DNA from: Methanosarcina sp. KYL-1
Lineage (GTDB): Archaea > Halobacteriota > Methanosarcinia > Methanosarcinales > Methanosarcinaceae
Assembly: GCF_024372725.1 (NCBI RefSeq)
Contig: NZ_VOUA01000002.1
Span: forward strand, 186,001 to 250,000
Direction of reading: 5' to 3'
DNA length: 64,000 nt
Numbering within the stretch: the stretch's first letter is position 1; every line of letters starts with the position of its first letter. Under the pieces are notes generated by a model. It did no database searches. It was not told where the DNA came from and was given only the letters and a program-made list of their open reading frames with translations. This document shows positions 1 through 7,375 of this stretch, in pieces. The position numbers and the translations under genes were made by a program.

Positions 1-2
1 AC

Positions 3-458
3 GTCCCTGTGATTGCAGTGCCTGCGGGCAACCCCGGAAACATCGGGAGGCTTGAAGACCTGGCAAAACCCGGAGTTGAGCTTGCCCTTGGAGACCCTAA
101 GGGACCTGCGATAGGAAAGGTCTCGGAAACCCTCTGTTCAAAGGCAGGAATCCTGCCCGAAGTTGAGAACAACACAATCGTCCGGACCGCGACGGTAAAC
201 CAGCTCCTGATCTATATCATTTCGGGGGAAGTTGATGCAACCATTATCTGGGAGGACATGGCAAGCTGGGGAGAAGCCCGGGGAAAACTCGAACTGGTCC
301 CGATCCCTGAAGGGCAGAATTCCATAAAGACCATCCCGACAGCGGTTTCGATGTACGCAAAAGACCCCGAACTCGCAGAAGCCTTTAACGAATATATTGC
401 CTCAGAAGGAGCAGAGGATTCCTGGGAAAAATGGGGCTTTGAGCCATGCAGCCCGTAA
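3..458 (+). CDS. modA: Molybdate/tungstate ABC transporter substrate-binding protein, C-terminal part
   Basis: The reading frame is open from the window edge, so the N-terminus (signal peptide and first lobe) is missing and the gene starts upstream. The visible 150 residues resemble the second lobe of ModA-type periplasmic binding proteins: a VIAVPAGNP stretch, a GDPKGPAIGK segment and a GEVDATIIWEDM segment. The protein would bind oxyanions outside the membrane and deliver them to the permease. Its last codons overlap modB by 13 bases, which argues for translational coupling. The specificity (molybdate or tungstate, possibly sulfate) is inferred mainly from the modD gene in the same operon. 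Confidence 0.8.
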   Translation, partial: VPVIAVPAGNPGNIGRLEDLAKPGVELALGDPKGPAIGKVSETLCSKAGILPEVENNTIVRTATVNQLLIYIISGEVDATIIWEDMASWGEARGKLELVPIPEGQNSIKTIPTAVSMYAKDPELAEAFNEYIASEGAEDSWEKWGFEPCSP

Positions 459-1267
459 AATACGTGCAGGTAAAAACCTCCTTTGTGGAACACTCCTGGT
501 TCAGGAGCGCCACAATAGGCATTGCCTGCTTCTTTACATTTTTACTATTCATGGCGGTAGGGACCCTGCTGCTCGTCCTTAAGCCCTCGGAACTCCTTTC
601 AGCCCTGCTTTCGGAAGAGATGATCTACTCAATGAAGCTGTCCATGCTGACCTCTTCGGTTTCAACCCTCACGGTCCTGGGCTGCTCGGTCCCGACAGCC
701 TATGCCCTTTCTCGTTTTGATTTTCCGGGAAAAAGCCTGATAAAAGCCGTACTCGGGCTTCCCATGGCGTTTCCCGAGCTCGTGATGGGGCTTGCACTCC
801 TGCTCCTTTTCGGGCACGGCTTTCTCGGGCCTGTCCTTGAAGCCCTGGGGATTAAGGTGATTTTCAGCAAGCTGGGGATAGTGGTCGCCCAGTTCTTCGT
901 CGCCTTTCCTTATGCTGTCAGGATCATCTACTCCACTTTTGAAGACATCAACCCCAGGTACGAACAGGTCTCAAGGAGTTTCGGGTACGGGGAATTCGAG
1001 ACCTTCAGGAACGTAACCCTGCCCATGGCCCGGAGCGGGCTCTTTGCCTCGACCGTGATTACCTTTGCCCGCTGTATAGGGGCATTCGGAGCTGTGCTCA
1101 TCCTTGCGGGAGGCTCGTACATGCACACCGAAGTCCTGCCCGTAACCCTCTACCTGAACATCTCCTACGGGAACCTTGAGATGGCAATCACAAGCGGGGT
1201 CCTGCTTATGGTAATCGCGTTCCTTGCAATCCTCATATTCGAACGTTTCGAAGGAGGGAAGCTGTGA
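446..1267 (+). CDS. modB: Molybdate ABC transporter permease ModB
   Basis: This is a 273-residue integral membrane protein with several hydrophobic helices. Its EAA-type cytoplasmic loop (SRSFGYGEFETFRNVTLPMA, about residues 180-200) is the docking site for the ABC ATPase. Length and loop fit ModB/CysT-type permeases. The ATG lies inside the end of modA, and its stop overlaps the modC GTG, so modA-modB-modC read as one coupled unit. The permease would form the membrane channel for molybdate or tungstate. Confidence 0.85.
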   Translation: MQPVKYVQVKTSFVEHSWFRSATIGIACFFTFLLFMAVGTLLLVLKPSELLSALLSEEMIYSMKLSMLTSSVSTLTVLGCSVPTAYALSRFDFPGKSLIKAVLGLPMAFPELVMGLALLLLFGHGFLGPVLEALGIKVIFSKLGIVVAQFFVAFPYAVRIIYSTFEDINPRYEQVSRSFGYGEFETFRNVTLPMARSGLFASTVITFARCIGAFGAVLILAGGSYMHTEVLPVTLYLNISYGNLEMAITSGVLLMVIAFLAILIFERFEGGKL

Positions 1268-2451
1268 GTTTCCTTGAAGTCCGGGACCTCTGCCTTGACC
1301 TGGGAGAATTCGAACTCAGCGGCATAGGCATGAGGGCCGAAAAAGGAGATTACCTGGCACTGATTGGCCCCTCAGGCAGCGGGAAATCCCTCCTCCTTGA
1401 AACCGTAATAGGCTTTTACGGGCTCGAAAAAGGCAGGATTTTCCTTGAAGGCAGGGACATTACGGACCTTCCCCCCGACAAAAGGCAGATCAGTATCGTG
1501 TACCAGGACCACGTGCTCTTCCCCCACATGGACGTTTTCGAAAACATCGCATACGCCCTCCGGAAAAAGCTGAAAGACAAAACCCTGATCGAAGCCGAAG
1601 TCAGGCAGATTGCAGGGGTCCTGGGCATAGGCGAGCTCCTGCACAGGAAACCCTCCACCCTCAGCGGGGGAGAAAAGCAAAGGGCAGCCCTTGCAAGGAG
1701 CCTTGTGGTCAGGCCCAAACTGCTCCTCTTAGACGAGCCCTTCAGCGCCCTTGACGCAAGGACCAGGGAAAAACTCCGGGACATGCTGAGAAAAGCCATA
1801 AGCGAGTACAGCACCACCGTGCTCCACGTAACCCACGATTTCGAGGACATCTGGGCCCTAGCAAACCGGGTAGTCGTCATAAGAAAAGGGGAAGTAATGC
1901 AGGAAGGAGACCCTGAATCCGTTTTCAGGAAGCCGTCTCCCGATTTTGTAGCCGAATTTCTCGGCACCAACGTGCTGAAAGGAAAGGTAAAGGCACTAGA
2001 AGGAAAACTAACCGTACTTGAAAGCGAAGGCCTGGAGATCTATTCTGCAGACCCGGGAAAGCCCGGCGAAGAAATCACAGTATCCGTCCGTCCCGAGGAG
2101 ATCATCCTGGCCAGGGGGGCAGTGGAAAGTTCGGCCCGGAACACCCTGAAGGGCAGGGTTGCGGGGATTTTCAAAAAGGAACACCTTGTCGTGGTTGAAC
2201 TGAGGACAGGAAACACGGAACTCAAAGCCGTGATAACACCCACTTCCTGCGAACTTCTGGACCTCGAGCCCGGAAGTGAGATCTATGCCGTGTTCAAAGC
2301 CGCAAATGCCAGGATAATCCGGGAACCCGAAGGGAGCAGGGGCAACTGCGTGGGCAACTTAGACGGAAACTTAGACAGAAACTTAGACAGAAACTTAGAC
2401 GGAAACTTAGGCTGCAACTGCGAAGCAAAGGCGGCTGCGGAACAGGGGTAA
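1264..2451 (+). CDS. modC: Molybdate ABC transporter ATP-binding protein ModC
   Basis: The ABC ATPase core shows Walker A GPSGSGKS at residues 35-42, Q-loop Gln81, signature LSGGEKQR at 133-140 and Walker B LLLLDEP at 153-159. A C-terminal TOBE-like region (about 235-355) would sense or bind oxyanion. The protein powers uptake by the ModB channel. The GTG start overlaps the modB stop. The C-terminal tail is odd: a 12-base unit is repeated about 4.5 times (2356-2410), giving NLDG/NLDR repeats that lie beyond the conserved fold and are probably dispensable. Confidence 0.9.
   Translation: MSFLEVRDLCLDLGEFELSGIGMRAEKGDYLALIGPSGSGKSLLLETVIGFYGLEKGRIFLEGRDITDLPPDKRQISIVYQDHVLFPHMDVFENIAYALRKKLKDKTLIEAEVRQIAGVLGIGELLHRKPSTLSGGEKQRAALARSLVVRPKLLLLDEPFSALDARTREKLRDMLRKAISEYSTTVLHVTHDFEDIWALANRVVVIRKGEVMQEGDPESVFRKPSPDFVAEFLGTNVLKGKVKALEGKLTVLESEGLEIYSADPGKPGEEITVSVRPEEIILARGAVESSARNTLKGRVAGIFKKEHLVVVELRTGNTELKAVITPTSCELLDLEPGSEIYAVFKAANARIIREPEGSRGNCVGNLDGNLDRNLDRNLDGNLGCNCEAKAAAEQG
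2356..2410 (+). repeat. 12-bp tandem repeat inside modC 3' end
   Basis: The unit AACTTAGACGGA is repeated about 4.5 times, with G/A variation at one position. It encodes an Asn-Leu-Asp-(Gly/Arg) tail on ModC. A multiple of three keeps the frame, so copy-number change would only lengthen or shorten the tail. Confidence 0.9.
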
Positions 2452-2510
2452 ATGTGGGAAATCAAAACTTAAAATGGAGAATAAGCAGGAAAAAATTCAG
2501 GAGACCGAGG

Positions 2511-3302
2511 ATGATAGGCCTTTTTGAGCTGTACTTTTACGAAGACTGTCCCTACCAGGACGAAAGCGCGGAACTGCTCCACCTTGAAGGCAAAGGCACC
2601 CTGAAGGTTCTTTCCAGGGAAGCGGGGACCTGTGCCTGCGCCGGAGATCTGGCCGCATATTACGAAAAAACGGGCCTGAAAGTCCCGAGCTACCTCGAAG
2701 ACGGCAGGACTTTCGGGCCCGGAGATATTGTTTTCGAAGCCGAAGGGGACCTCAAACTCCTGTTCAAGTTCTGGAGAGTCTCCCAGACTTTCCTTTCCCT
2801 CATGTGCGCCATTGCCACGAAAACCGCCTCTTTCGTAAGCGCAGGCAAAAAGGCAAACCCGGACGTTATCATTGCCACAAGCAGGAAGACCCACCCCGGC
2901 TCCCGCACTTTTGAGCTGAAAGCCGTCCGGGTAGGCGGAGGAGACATCCACAGGAACTCCCTGAGCGACTCCATCCAGCTGAGCCAGAACCACCTGCAAG
3001 TTGCCGGAGCCCTGGGGAAACTCCGGGCCCTGAAGAAAATAGAAATCGAGCCCCGGTCAAGGGAAGAAGCCTTCAAGTATGCCGAGATGGCGGACATCAT
3101 GCTCCTTGACCACCTCTCCCCGGAAGAACTGCGGGAACTCGGGCCCGAGCTTAAGAAACTCAACCCGAAACTTGAACTTGCAGTGGGAGGAATCGAGGCA
3201 AAAAGGATTCCAGAATACGCCTCCCTTGTGGACATCATTGTTACAAGCGCCCCGTATTATGCAACTCCCCTGGACTTTACAACGAAGATCGAAAGGCTGT
3301 AA
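2511..3302 (+). CDS. modD: ModD, nicotinate-nucleotide pyrophosphorylase-like protein of molybdate operons
   Basis: The protein is similar in form to quinolinate phosphoribosyltransferase: a short N-terminal domain, then a barrel with TSRKTHPG (about 123-130), a GGGDIHRNSL segment and repeated acidic strand ends. The family known as ModD lies next to molybdate transport genes; its biochemical role is unproven. An upstream in-frame GTG at 2454 exists. I prefer the ATG at 2511, because a CAGGAG ribosome site stands 7 bases before it and because the ModD fold begins with the ..LYFYEDCPYQDES segment. It sits 59 bases after modC in the same operon. Confidence 0.78.
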   Translation: MIGLFELYFYEDCPYQDESAELLHLEGKGTLKVLSREAGTCACAGDLAAYYEKTGLKVPSYLEDGRTFGPGDIVFEAEGDLKLLFKFWRVSQTFLSLMCAIATKTASFVSAGKKANPDVIIATSRKTHPGSRTFELKAVRVGGGDIHRNSLSDSIQLSQNHLQVAGALGKLRALKKIEIEPRSREEAFKYAEMADIMLLDHLSPEELRELGPELKKLNPKLELAVGGIEAKRIPEYASLVDIIVTSAPYYATPLDFTTKIERL

Positions 3303-3382
3303 GATAAAAAAGAATCGACATTGTACATATAGCTGATAACAGGTAAAAGACAGCTGATATAGTAAGATTTAAAGGTGGACGC

Positions 3383-4207
3383 ATGCCAGAAATCAAAAAC
3401 CCGAAGGAAACCGGAGAAAAAGAAGAAAACGGAGTCCTTCCCGCCCTGGTAAGGGAACTAAAAAAAGACCTGGGCCCGGCCCTTGAAGAAATCGAAGTAA
3501 AGGACGTCAGGATAGGCCTTGCCTACACAGGGGTCCTGCTTTCCGAAAACTACGGAGGCGTTGCCTGCACTCCCCTCTACGAATTTTCCGGCTGCCCTGC
3601 CCTGGGTTTTGCAGAGACCCTGAAAGGCAGGACTGCAGACCAGGTGCTTGGACTTGCCCTCTCGAAAAACTCTCTTGAAGTTGCAGTAGGAATTGCAGCC
3701 GCAAACGCCCTTTCCAACATGCTTCGTGACCTGGAACCTGAAAAGTTCCGGCGCTCGGACCTGGACATCCTCGACCTCATAAAGCCCGGGGACAGGGTTG
3801 CAATGATTGGCTATTTCGGCCCGCTGGTCCCGAAGATCCTGAAAATAACCGAAAAACTCACGGTCCTTGAAAAACGCGAGATAGAAGCCCCGAAAACCCG
3901 GACCCTGCCCTCGGAAAAAGCCGAAGAAGTCCTGCCCGCCTCCGATGTCATCATCCTCAGCGCCAGCACCCTTGTCAACGGGACCATCGACGAACTCCTG
4001 GCCCTCAGGGGCGAAGCAAGGGAAGTCGTCCTCCTCGGCCCAAGCACCCCCCTCTACCCGGCTCCCTTCTTCGAACGCGGGGTTACGGCAGTAATGGGGA
4101 CCCGGATCCTGGACCCCTGGACAATGCTCACCGTGGTCAGCGAAGCTGGAGGAACAAAGAAGTTGCACCAGTACTGCGGGGAAAAGGTTGCTTTCAGGAA
4201 AAAGTAA
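3383..4207 (+). CDS. DUF364-family protein (putative heavy-metal chelation domain)
   Basis: This 274-residue soluble protein fits the DUF4213/DUF364 pattern. The N-terminal half contains VRIGLAYTGVLL and SLEVAVGIAAANALSN. The C-terminal Rossmann-like half contains GDRVAMIGYFGPLVPKI, SDVIILSASTLVNGTID and VVLLGPSTPLYP. The family is often described as handling metals or metal cofactors, without proven chemistry. The start has an AAAGGTGG ribosome site just before it. It follows modD by 80 bases in the same direction, so a role in molybdenum or tungsten handling is plausible but inferred only from position. Confidence 0.75.
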   Translation: MPEIKNPKETGEKEENGVLPALVRELKKDLGPALEEIEVKDVRIGLAYTGVLLSENYGGVACTPLYEFSGCPALGFAETLKGRTADQVLGLALSKNSLEVAVGIAAANALSNMLRDLEPEKFRRSDLDILDLIKPGDRVAMIGYFGPLVPKILKITEKLTVLEKREIEAPKTRTLPSEKAEEVLPASDVIILSASTLVNGTIDELLALRGEAREVVLLGPSTPLYPAPFFERGVTAVMGTRILDPWTMLTVVSEAGGTKKLHQYCGEKVAFRKK

Positions 4208-4284
4208 CAGGTTAGCTTTTTATGGGCTCAGAATGGAACCTCGAGAAGGTTTATACATATTGATTCTTAGTCCCCGCGCTCTCA

Positions 4285-4310
4285 CCGGCCGACGAAGGAG
4301 GCCGGCCTTT
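4285..4310 (+). terminator. Possible terminator after the mod/DUF364 operon
   Basis: CCGGCC (4285-4290) and GGCCGG (4300-4305) form a 6-bp stem followed by CCTTTTCC. The T-run is short, so this is a weak terminator candidate. A good TATA-like TTTATACATA stands at about 4248-4257 just upstream, so the hairpin could also end a very short transcript. Confidence 0.4.
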
Positions 4311-4438
4311 TCCAAAAAGAAATTGAAAAAGATATCCCAAAAAAAATTGAAAACGAAAAGCGGCAGAAAAAACGAACAAAAAGGGTTCGAAGATTGACCC
4401 ATCATCCACATTATAAAGGACTACATTTCGATGGCTGT

Positions 4439-4562
4439 GTTTCATTTAAAATAGATTTTTCCCGCAGTTGTTTCATTTAAAATAGATTTTTCCCGCAGTT
4501 GTTTCATTTAAAATAGATTTTTCCCGCAGTTGTTTCATTTAAAATAGATTTTTCCCGCAGTT
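4439..4562. repeat. Four exact tandem copies of a 31-bp unit
   Basis: Four identical 31-base units begin at 4439, 4470, 4501 and 4532. Each starts GTTTCATTTAAAATAG and ends TTTCCCGCAGTT. There are no spacers between them, so this is a minisatellite rather than a CRISPR array. It lies in the gap between two converging operons. Confidence 0.97.
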
Positions 4563-4589
4563 ATATGATACTCTGCTTATTTTCATTCT

Positions 4590-4720
4590 TTGATATTTTT
4601 CAGGAAAAGGCCGGTTGCTTGCGCAACCGGTGAGAAGGTGGGGCCCTATCTGCAAAAAGATAACGGTAGATTTGGAAGCTGAAAAGTAAAAAGAAGGGCA
4701 AACCCTGCCCTTCCTTTTTT
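4590..4720 (+). ncRNA. Candidate structured small RNA
   Basis: A TATA-like GTTATATGAT (4559-4568) is followed at a suitable distance by a stretch rich in helices. These are a perfect 8-bp stem CCGGTTGC/GCAACCGG (4611-4618/4623-4630), a small TATCT/AGATA stem near 4647-4663, and the strong terminator at 4693-4720. No ORF fits, and no gene follows on this strand, so it could be an independent sRNA. I do not recognise the family. Confidence 0.4.
4693..4720. terminator. Bidirectional intrinsic terminator
   Basis: GAAGGGCA (4693-4700) pairs with TGCCCTTC (4706-4713). The + strand continues with CTTTTTT, and the - strand also has a T-run (CTTTTTAC). It lies about 110 bases past the fmdB stop, so it can end the fmd operon transcript and any + strand transcript from the gap. 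Confidence 0.7.
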
Positions 4721-4821
4721 CAGCAGTTTGATTTTAGTTTTCCTTTACCTGAGCACTCACTTAAAGAGCACGCAGTTAAAGGACTGCAAAGAACTGTTCC
4801 CTCTATTGAGGGGACTGCCCG

Positions 4822-6129
4822 TTATTTCCTTGCTTTAATCTTCTCAAAGAGCTGCTTCAGGGTGTCCTCGTTGCTCTTCGTAAACTCGAAGGGAGAGTCC
4901 GTGAAGGGCTCGAAGTGCACGGCTACGTCGTCTAACCTGTAGAAGGTCCCGTCGCATTCCATGGCGTCGATGACTCCGGGGAGCACGACGTCGGATGCTA
5001 CGGTGGTCGGGCAGGGAGCGATGTCCAGGCAGACCAGGGGGATTTCGGCAAGGTAGGAGGCGCAGTCGGCGGGGATGTGGCAGACCAGGTCGGCACACAT
5101 CACAAGAGCTGCATCCACGTCCTTTTCCCGCAGGAGGTCTACGGTTGTGAACTCCCCGGGGTTGTAGCGCGGGTGGCCCCGCATGAAGTCAAGCCCGAAG
5201 GGGTAGCCGTACATGTAGGAGGCCACCTGGTTGAAGCCTGCAACGTTGCAGTGGCCGCGGAGAGCGCCAAGGGTGAACTTGGCGTAATTGTTCAGCTCCT
5301 TTACCAGGTTCATGGCAATTTCGGCGTTCCTGTGCTTTCCTATGGAGGAGGAAAGGCCAAGGCCCACGGAGATGGCGCCGAAGTTGCAGTTTTTCATCAT
5401 ATCGAGCATCTCTTCCATCACCGGGATGGGGACCCCTGTGACCTCTTCTACCGACGGGTGAGGGGTTTTTCCGTGGAGCAGGGTCAGGAGGGCACTGGCC
5501 AGTTCGTAGTCGGAGTTGGGTTTGAGCTGGATGTGCAGGTCCGAAGCCTCTGCCGTGGGAGTCTTTCGCGGGTCGATGGTGATGACGGTCCGGTCGAAAC
5601 GCCCGCGTTTGGTCCAGTAGCCTCTCGGGAAGACTCCGTAACGAGACATCTGACGCGGCATGGACTCAAGAGGGTTGGTCCCCCAGTAGACCACAAGGTC
5701 GCCCCTGTTTTTCTTCTGCCCTTCCGTTGCGCCGACTTTTCCGGATTCCTGGATGCCCATGGCTGTAGGGCCGTGGCAGATTGTTGCGTTAGAGTCAACA
5801 ACCGCACCCAGGTATTCCCCGATCTTGAGCCCGATTTCGTGGGCTTCACAGGAGGTCTCACTGCCCATAAAGAGGAGGGGGCGCTTTGCAGAAATGAGGA
5901 TATCCGCAGCTTTTTCAAGGGCTTCGTCCCAGGCTGCAGGGGTCAGTTTTCCCCCGGTTTTCATAAGGGGCTCTCTGAGCCTGTGGGAACTTACAACTTC
6001 CTTGAACTTGGCGTTTCCCATCTTACATGCATTTTTAGCTTCGATCTTTCCGTCTCCGAACTCGACCTGGATATCGTCGCAGGCTGCCCCGCAGACCGGA
6101 CAGACTATGTTTTTGTAAATCATACTCAC
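4822..6129 (-). CDS. fmdB: Formylmethanofuran dehydrogenase subunit B (catalytic, molybdopterin)
   Basis: This is the metal-pterin subunit that reduces CO2 to formate at the start of methanogenesis. Cys10, Cys13 and Cys17 (CPVCGAACDD) with Cys35 form the [4Fe-4S] site. NATICHGP carries Cys118, the expected metal ligand, as cysteine rather than selenocysteine. Length (435 residues) is normal. It is the last gene of the E-F-A-C-D-B operon and overlaps fmdD by four bases (ATGA). The E-F-A-C-D-B order matches, from memory, the molybdenum isoenzyme operon of M. barkeri. Metal preference cannot be read from the sequence. Confidence 0.93.
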   Translation of the reverse strand: MSMIYKNIVCPVCGAACDDIQVEFGDGKIEAKNACKMGNAKFKEVVSSHRLREPLMKTGGKLTPAAWDEALEKAADILISAKRPLLFMGSETSCEAHEIGLKIGEYLGAVVDSNATICHGPTAMGIQESGKVGATEGQKKNRGDLVVYWGTNPLESMPRQMSRYGVFPRGYWTKRGRFDRTVITIDPRKTPTAEASDLHIQLKPNSDYELASALLTLLHGKTPHPSVEEVTGVPIPVMEEMLDMMKNCNFGAISVGLGLSSSIGKHRNAEIAMNLVKELNNYAKFTLGALRGHCNVAGFNQVASYMYGYPFGLDFMRGHPRYNPGEFTTVDLLREKDVDAALVMCADLVCHIPADCASYLAEIPLVCLDIAPCPTTVASDVVLPGVIDAMECDGTFYRLDDVAVHFEPFTDSPFEFTKSNEDTLKQLFEKIKARK

Positions 6130-6515
6130 TGCCCTCCGACATAAACTTTCAGCACTACATCTTCGGCGCTCAGGACCTCTTCTTCCGTGGGCTCGATGCT
6201 GACCGGTGCGCCCTTGTAGAGGGGAGAGCCCGTCGAAAGGGTATCAGGGTCGATGATAACATTGGACCAGATAGCCCTTGGCATGAACACGTGCCCCGGC
6301 CGGACAGAATCCGTACATTTCGTATAGACCGAGACCGAATGCCGCCTATCCCGGCTTGTGACCTTCACTTTTTCAGGGGAGCAGAGGGACACGAAATCCA
6401 CAGGAGAAATCCAGCATACTGCACATTCCCTGAGGTATTCGTCCGTGAGCTTGTCCCCCCCCTTGGCAAGCCTGCCTTCATCAATCGTACTTCCGGTAAT
6501 GAGTAATACTTCCAT
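6126..6515 (-). CDS. fmdD: Formylmethanofuran dehydrogenase subunit D
   Basis: This 129-residue subunit has the molybdopterin-dinucleotide-binding fold, which supplies the second half of the pterin pocket next to FmdB. The reading frame is open further upstream. I chose the ATG at 6515 because an AGGTGAG ribosome site stands just before it and because MEVLLITGSTIDEG is the usual family beginning. Its stop overlaps the fmdB start, and it begins 10 bases after the fmdC stop. Confidence 0.9.
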   Translation of the reverse strand: MEVLLITGSTIDEGRLAKGGDKLTDEYLRECAVCWISPVDFVSLCSPEKVKVTSRDRRHSVSVYTKCTDSVRPGHVFMPRAIWSNVIIDPDTLSTGSPLYKGAPVSIEPTEEEVLSAEDVVLKVYVGGQ

Positions 6516-6525
6516 GCCTCTCACC

Positions 6526-7371
6526 TCAGAGCTCCGAGTTTGCATCCGCAGCCGCGTAGAGCACTCCTTTTGCCCGCTTGCTGATCGCATAGTCCCCGGT
6601 AAACTTCTTGAATATTCCAGGTAACTCAACCTCACCATGGGTGAAGCCGTCTACCATATCCGTATATTCGAAACCCGGGGAGAAGCGTTCGATAACCCCC
6701 CCGACAACTATGGTGCCGGCTGCCATTTCGGCCCCAACGCCGCGAAGAGCTCTCCCCTTCACAACGATGAGCCCGCCGTTCTGGCGGATCCCGCAGAAGC
6801 CCTCAACATTGCCTTCCACAAGGATTTCACCGCCGTCCATGCCGCCTCCGAGCTGGTGCCGCGCCGAGCCTTCGATCACAATGCGCCCGCCTTTCATGCC
6901 GTGCCACTTGCCCCGGTACGCGCAGCCAACGTGGTCTCCGGCATTTCCTTTAATGTGAAGGAGCCCGCCGAGCAGTTCCATGCCCGCCCAGGAATCGGCA
7001 TCTCCGTATACGAGAATCTCGCCTCCTTTCATCCCGGAACCTACATGCATACCTGCGGAACCCTCAATTTCGATTTTTCCCGCACTCATGCCTTCCCCGA
7101 TCCTTTTGACCCTTATTGCGTCGCCTTTTATGCGGATCAGGGTTTCAGCCGCAGAACTGCCTCCACTGCCTTTCACTTCGAAAAAGTCGGAAAGAGGGCA
7201 GGTCTTCGGGCCCTGCCAGACGGACAGGTTTCCGATTTCTTCGGCATTTTTGCCTGCAAAGGAGTCAGGAGTTATGACGTCTGCCTCCAGTTTAATGTCG
7301 ATCTCTCTCTTAAGAATAAGAATTACTTCTGACATTGCTTCTGACACTAATTCTGACATTACTTCTGACAT
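6526..7371 (-). CDS. fmdC: Formylmethanofuran dehydrogenase subunit C
   Basis: The protein has the glutamate-synthase alpha-C-like beta-helix, with many repeated G-G-x-hydrophobic turns (GMKGGEILVYGDA, GMKGGRIVIEGSA, GMDGGEILVEGNV), typical of FwdC/FmdC. It helps form the channel that carries formate between the B and A active sites. Start 7371 follows a GAGGTGA ribosome site four bases after the fmdA stop. The first 16 residues come from four 12-base repeats (MSEV/MSEL/VSEA/MSEV) containing several in-frame starts, so the true first codon may be one of the later Met codons. Confidence 0.9.
   Translation of the reverse strand: MSEVMSELVSEAMSEVILILKREIDIKLEADVITPDSFAGKNAEEIGNLSVWQGPKTCPLSDFFEVKGSGGSSAAETLIRIKGDAIRVKRIGEGMSAGKIEIEGSAGMHVGSGMKGGEILVYGDADSWAGMELLGGLLHIKGNAGDHVGCAYRGKWHGMKGGRIVIEGSARHQLGGGMDGGEILVEGNVEGFCGIRQNGGLIVVKGRALRGVGAEMAAGTIVVGGVIERFSPGFEYTDMVDGFTHGEVELPGIFKKFTGDYAISKRAKGVLYAAADANSEL
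7324..7371 (-). repeat. 12-bp tandem repeat at the fmdC 5' end
   Basis: Four near-identical 12-base units, each close to ATGTCAGAAGTA on the coding strand, open the fmdC reading frame. They supply up to three alternative ATG starts and one GTG in the same frame. Confidence 0.9.
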
Positions 7372-7375
7372 TACT

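Noticed and set aside
3458-4168. 236-codon ORF opposite the DUF364 gene
   Set aside because: A shadow frame with no ribosome site, caused by the codon bias of the real gene.
4439-4562. CRISPR array
   Set aside because: The 31-base units follow each other with no spacers and no cas genes are near.
4822-6129. Selenocysteine in FmdB
   Set aside because: The metal-ligand codon in NATICHGP is a normal cysteine codon and the frame has no internal TGA.
5077-6144. 355-codon ORF opposite fmdB
   Set aside because: It mirrors the fmdB codons on the other strand. Its protein has no sensible composition and fmdB is certain.
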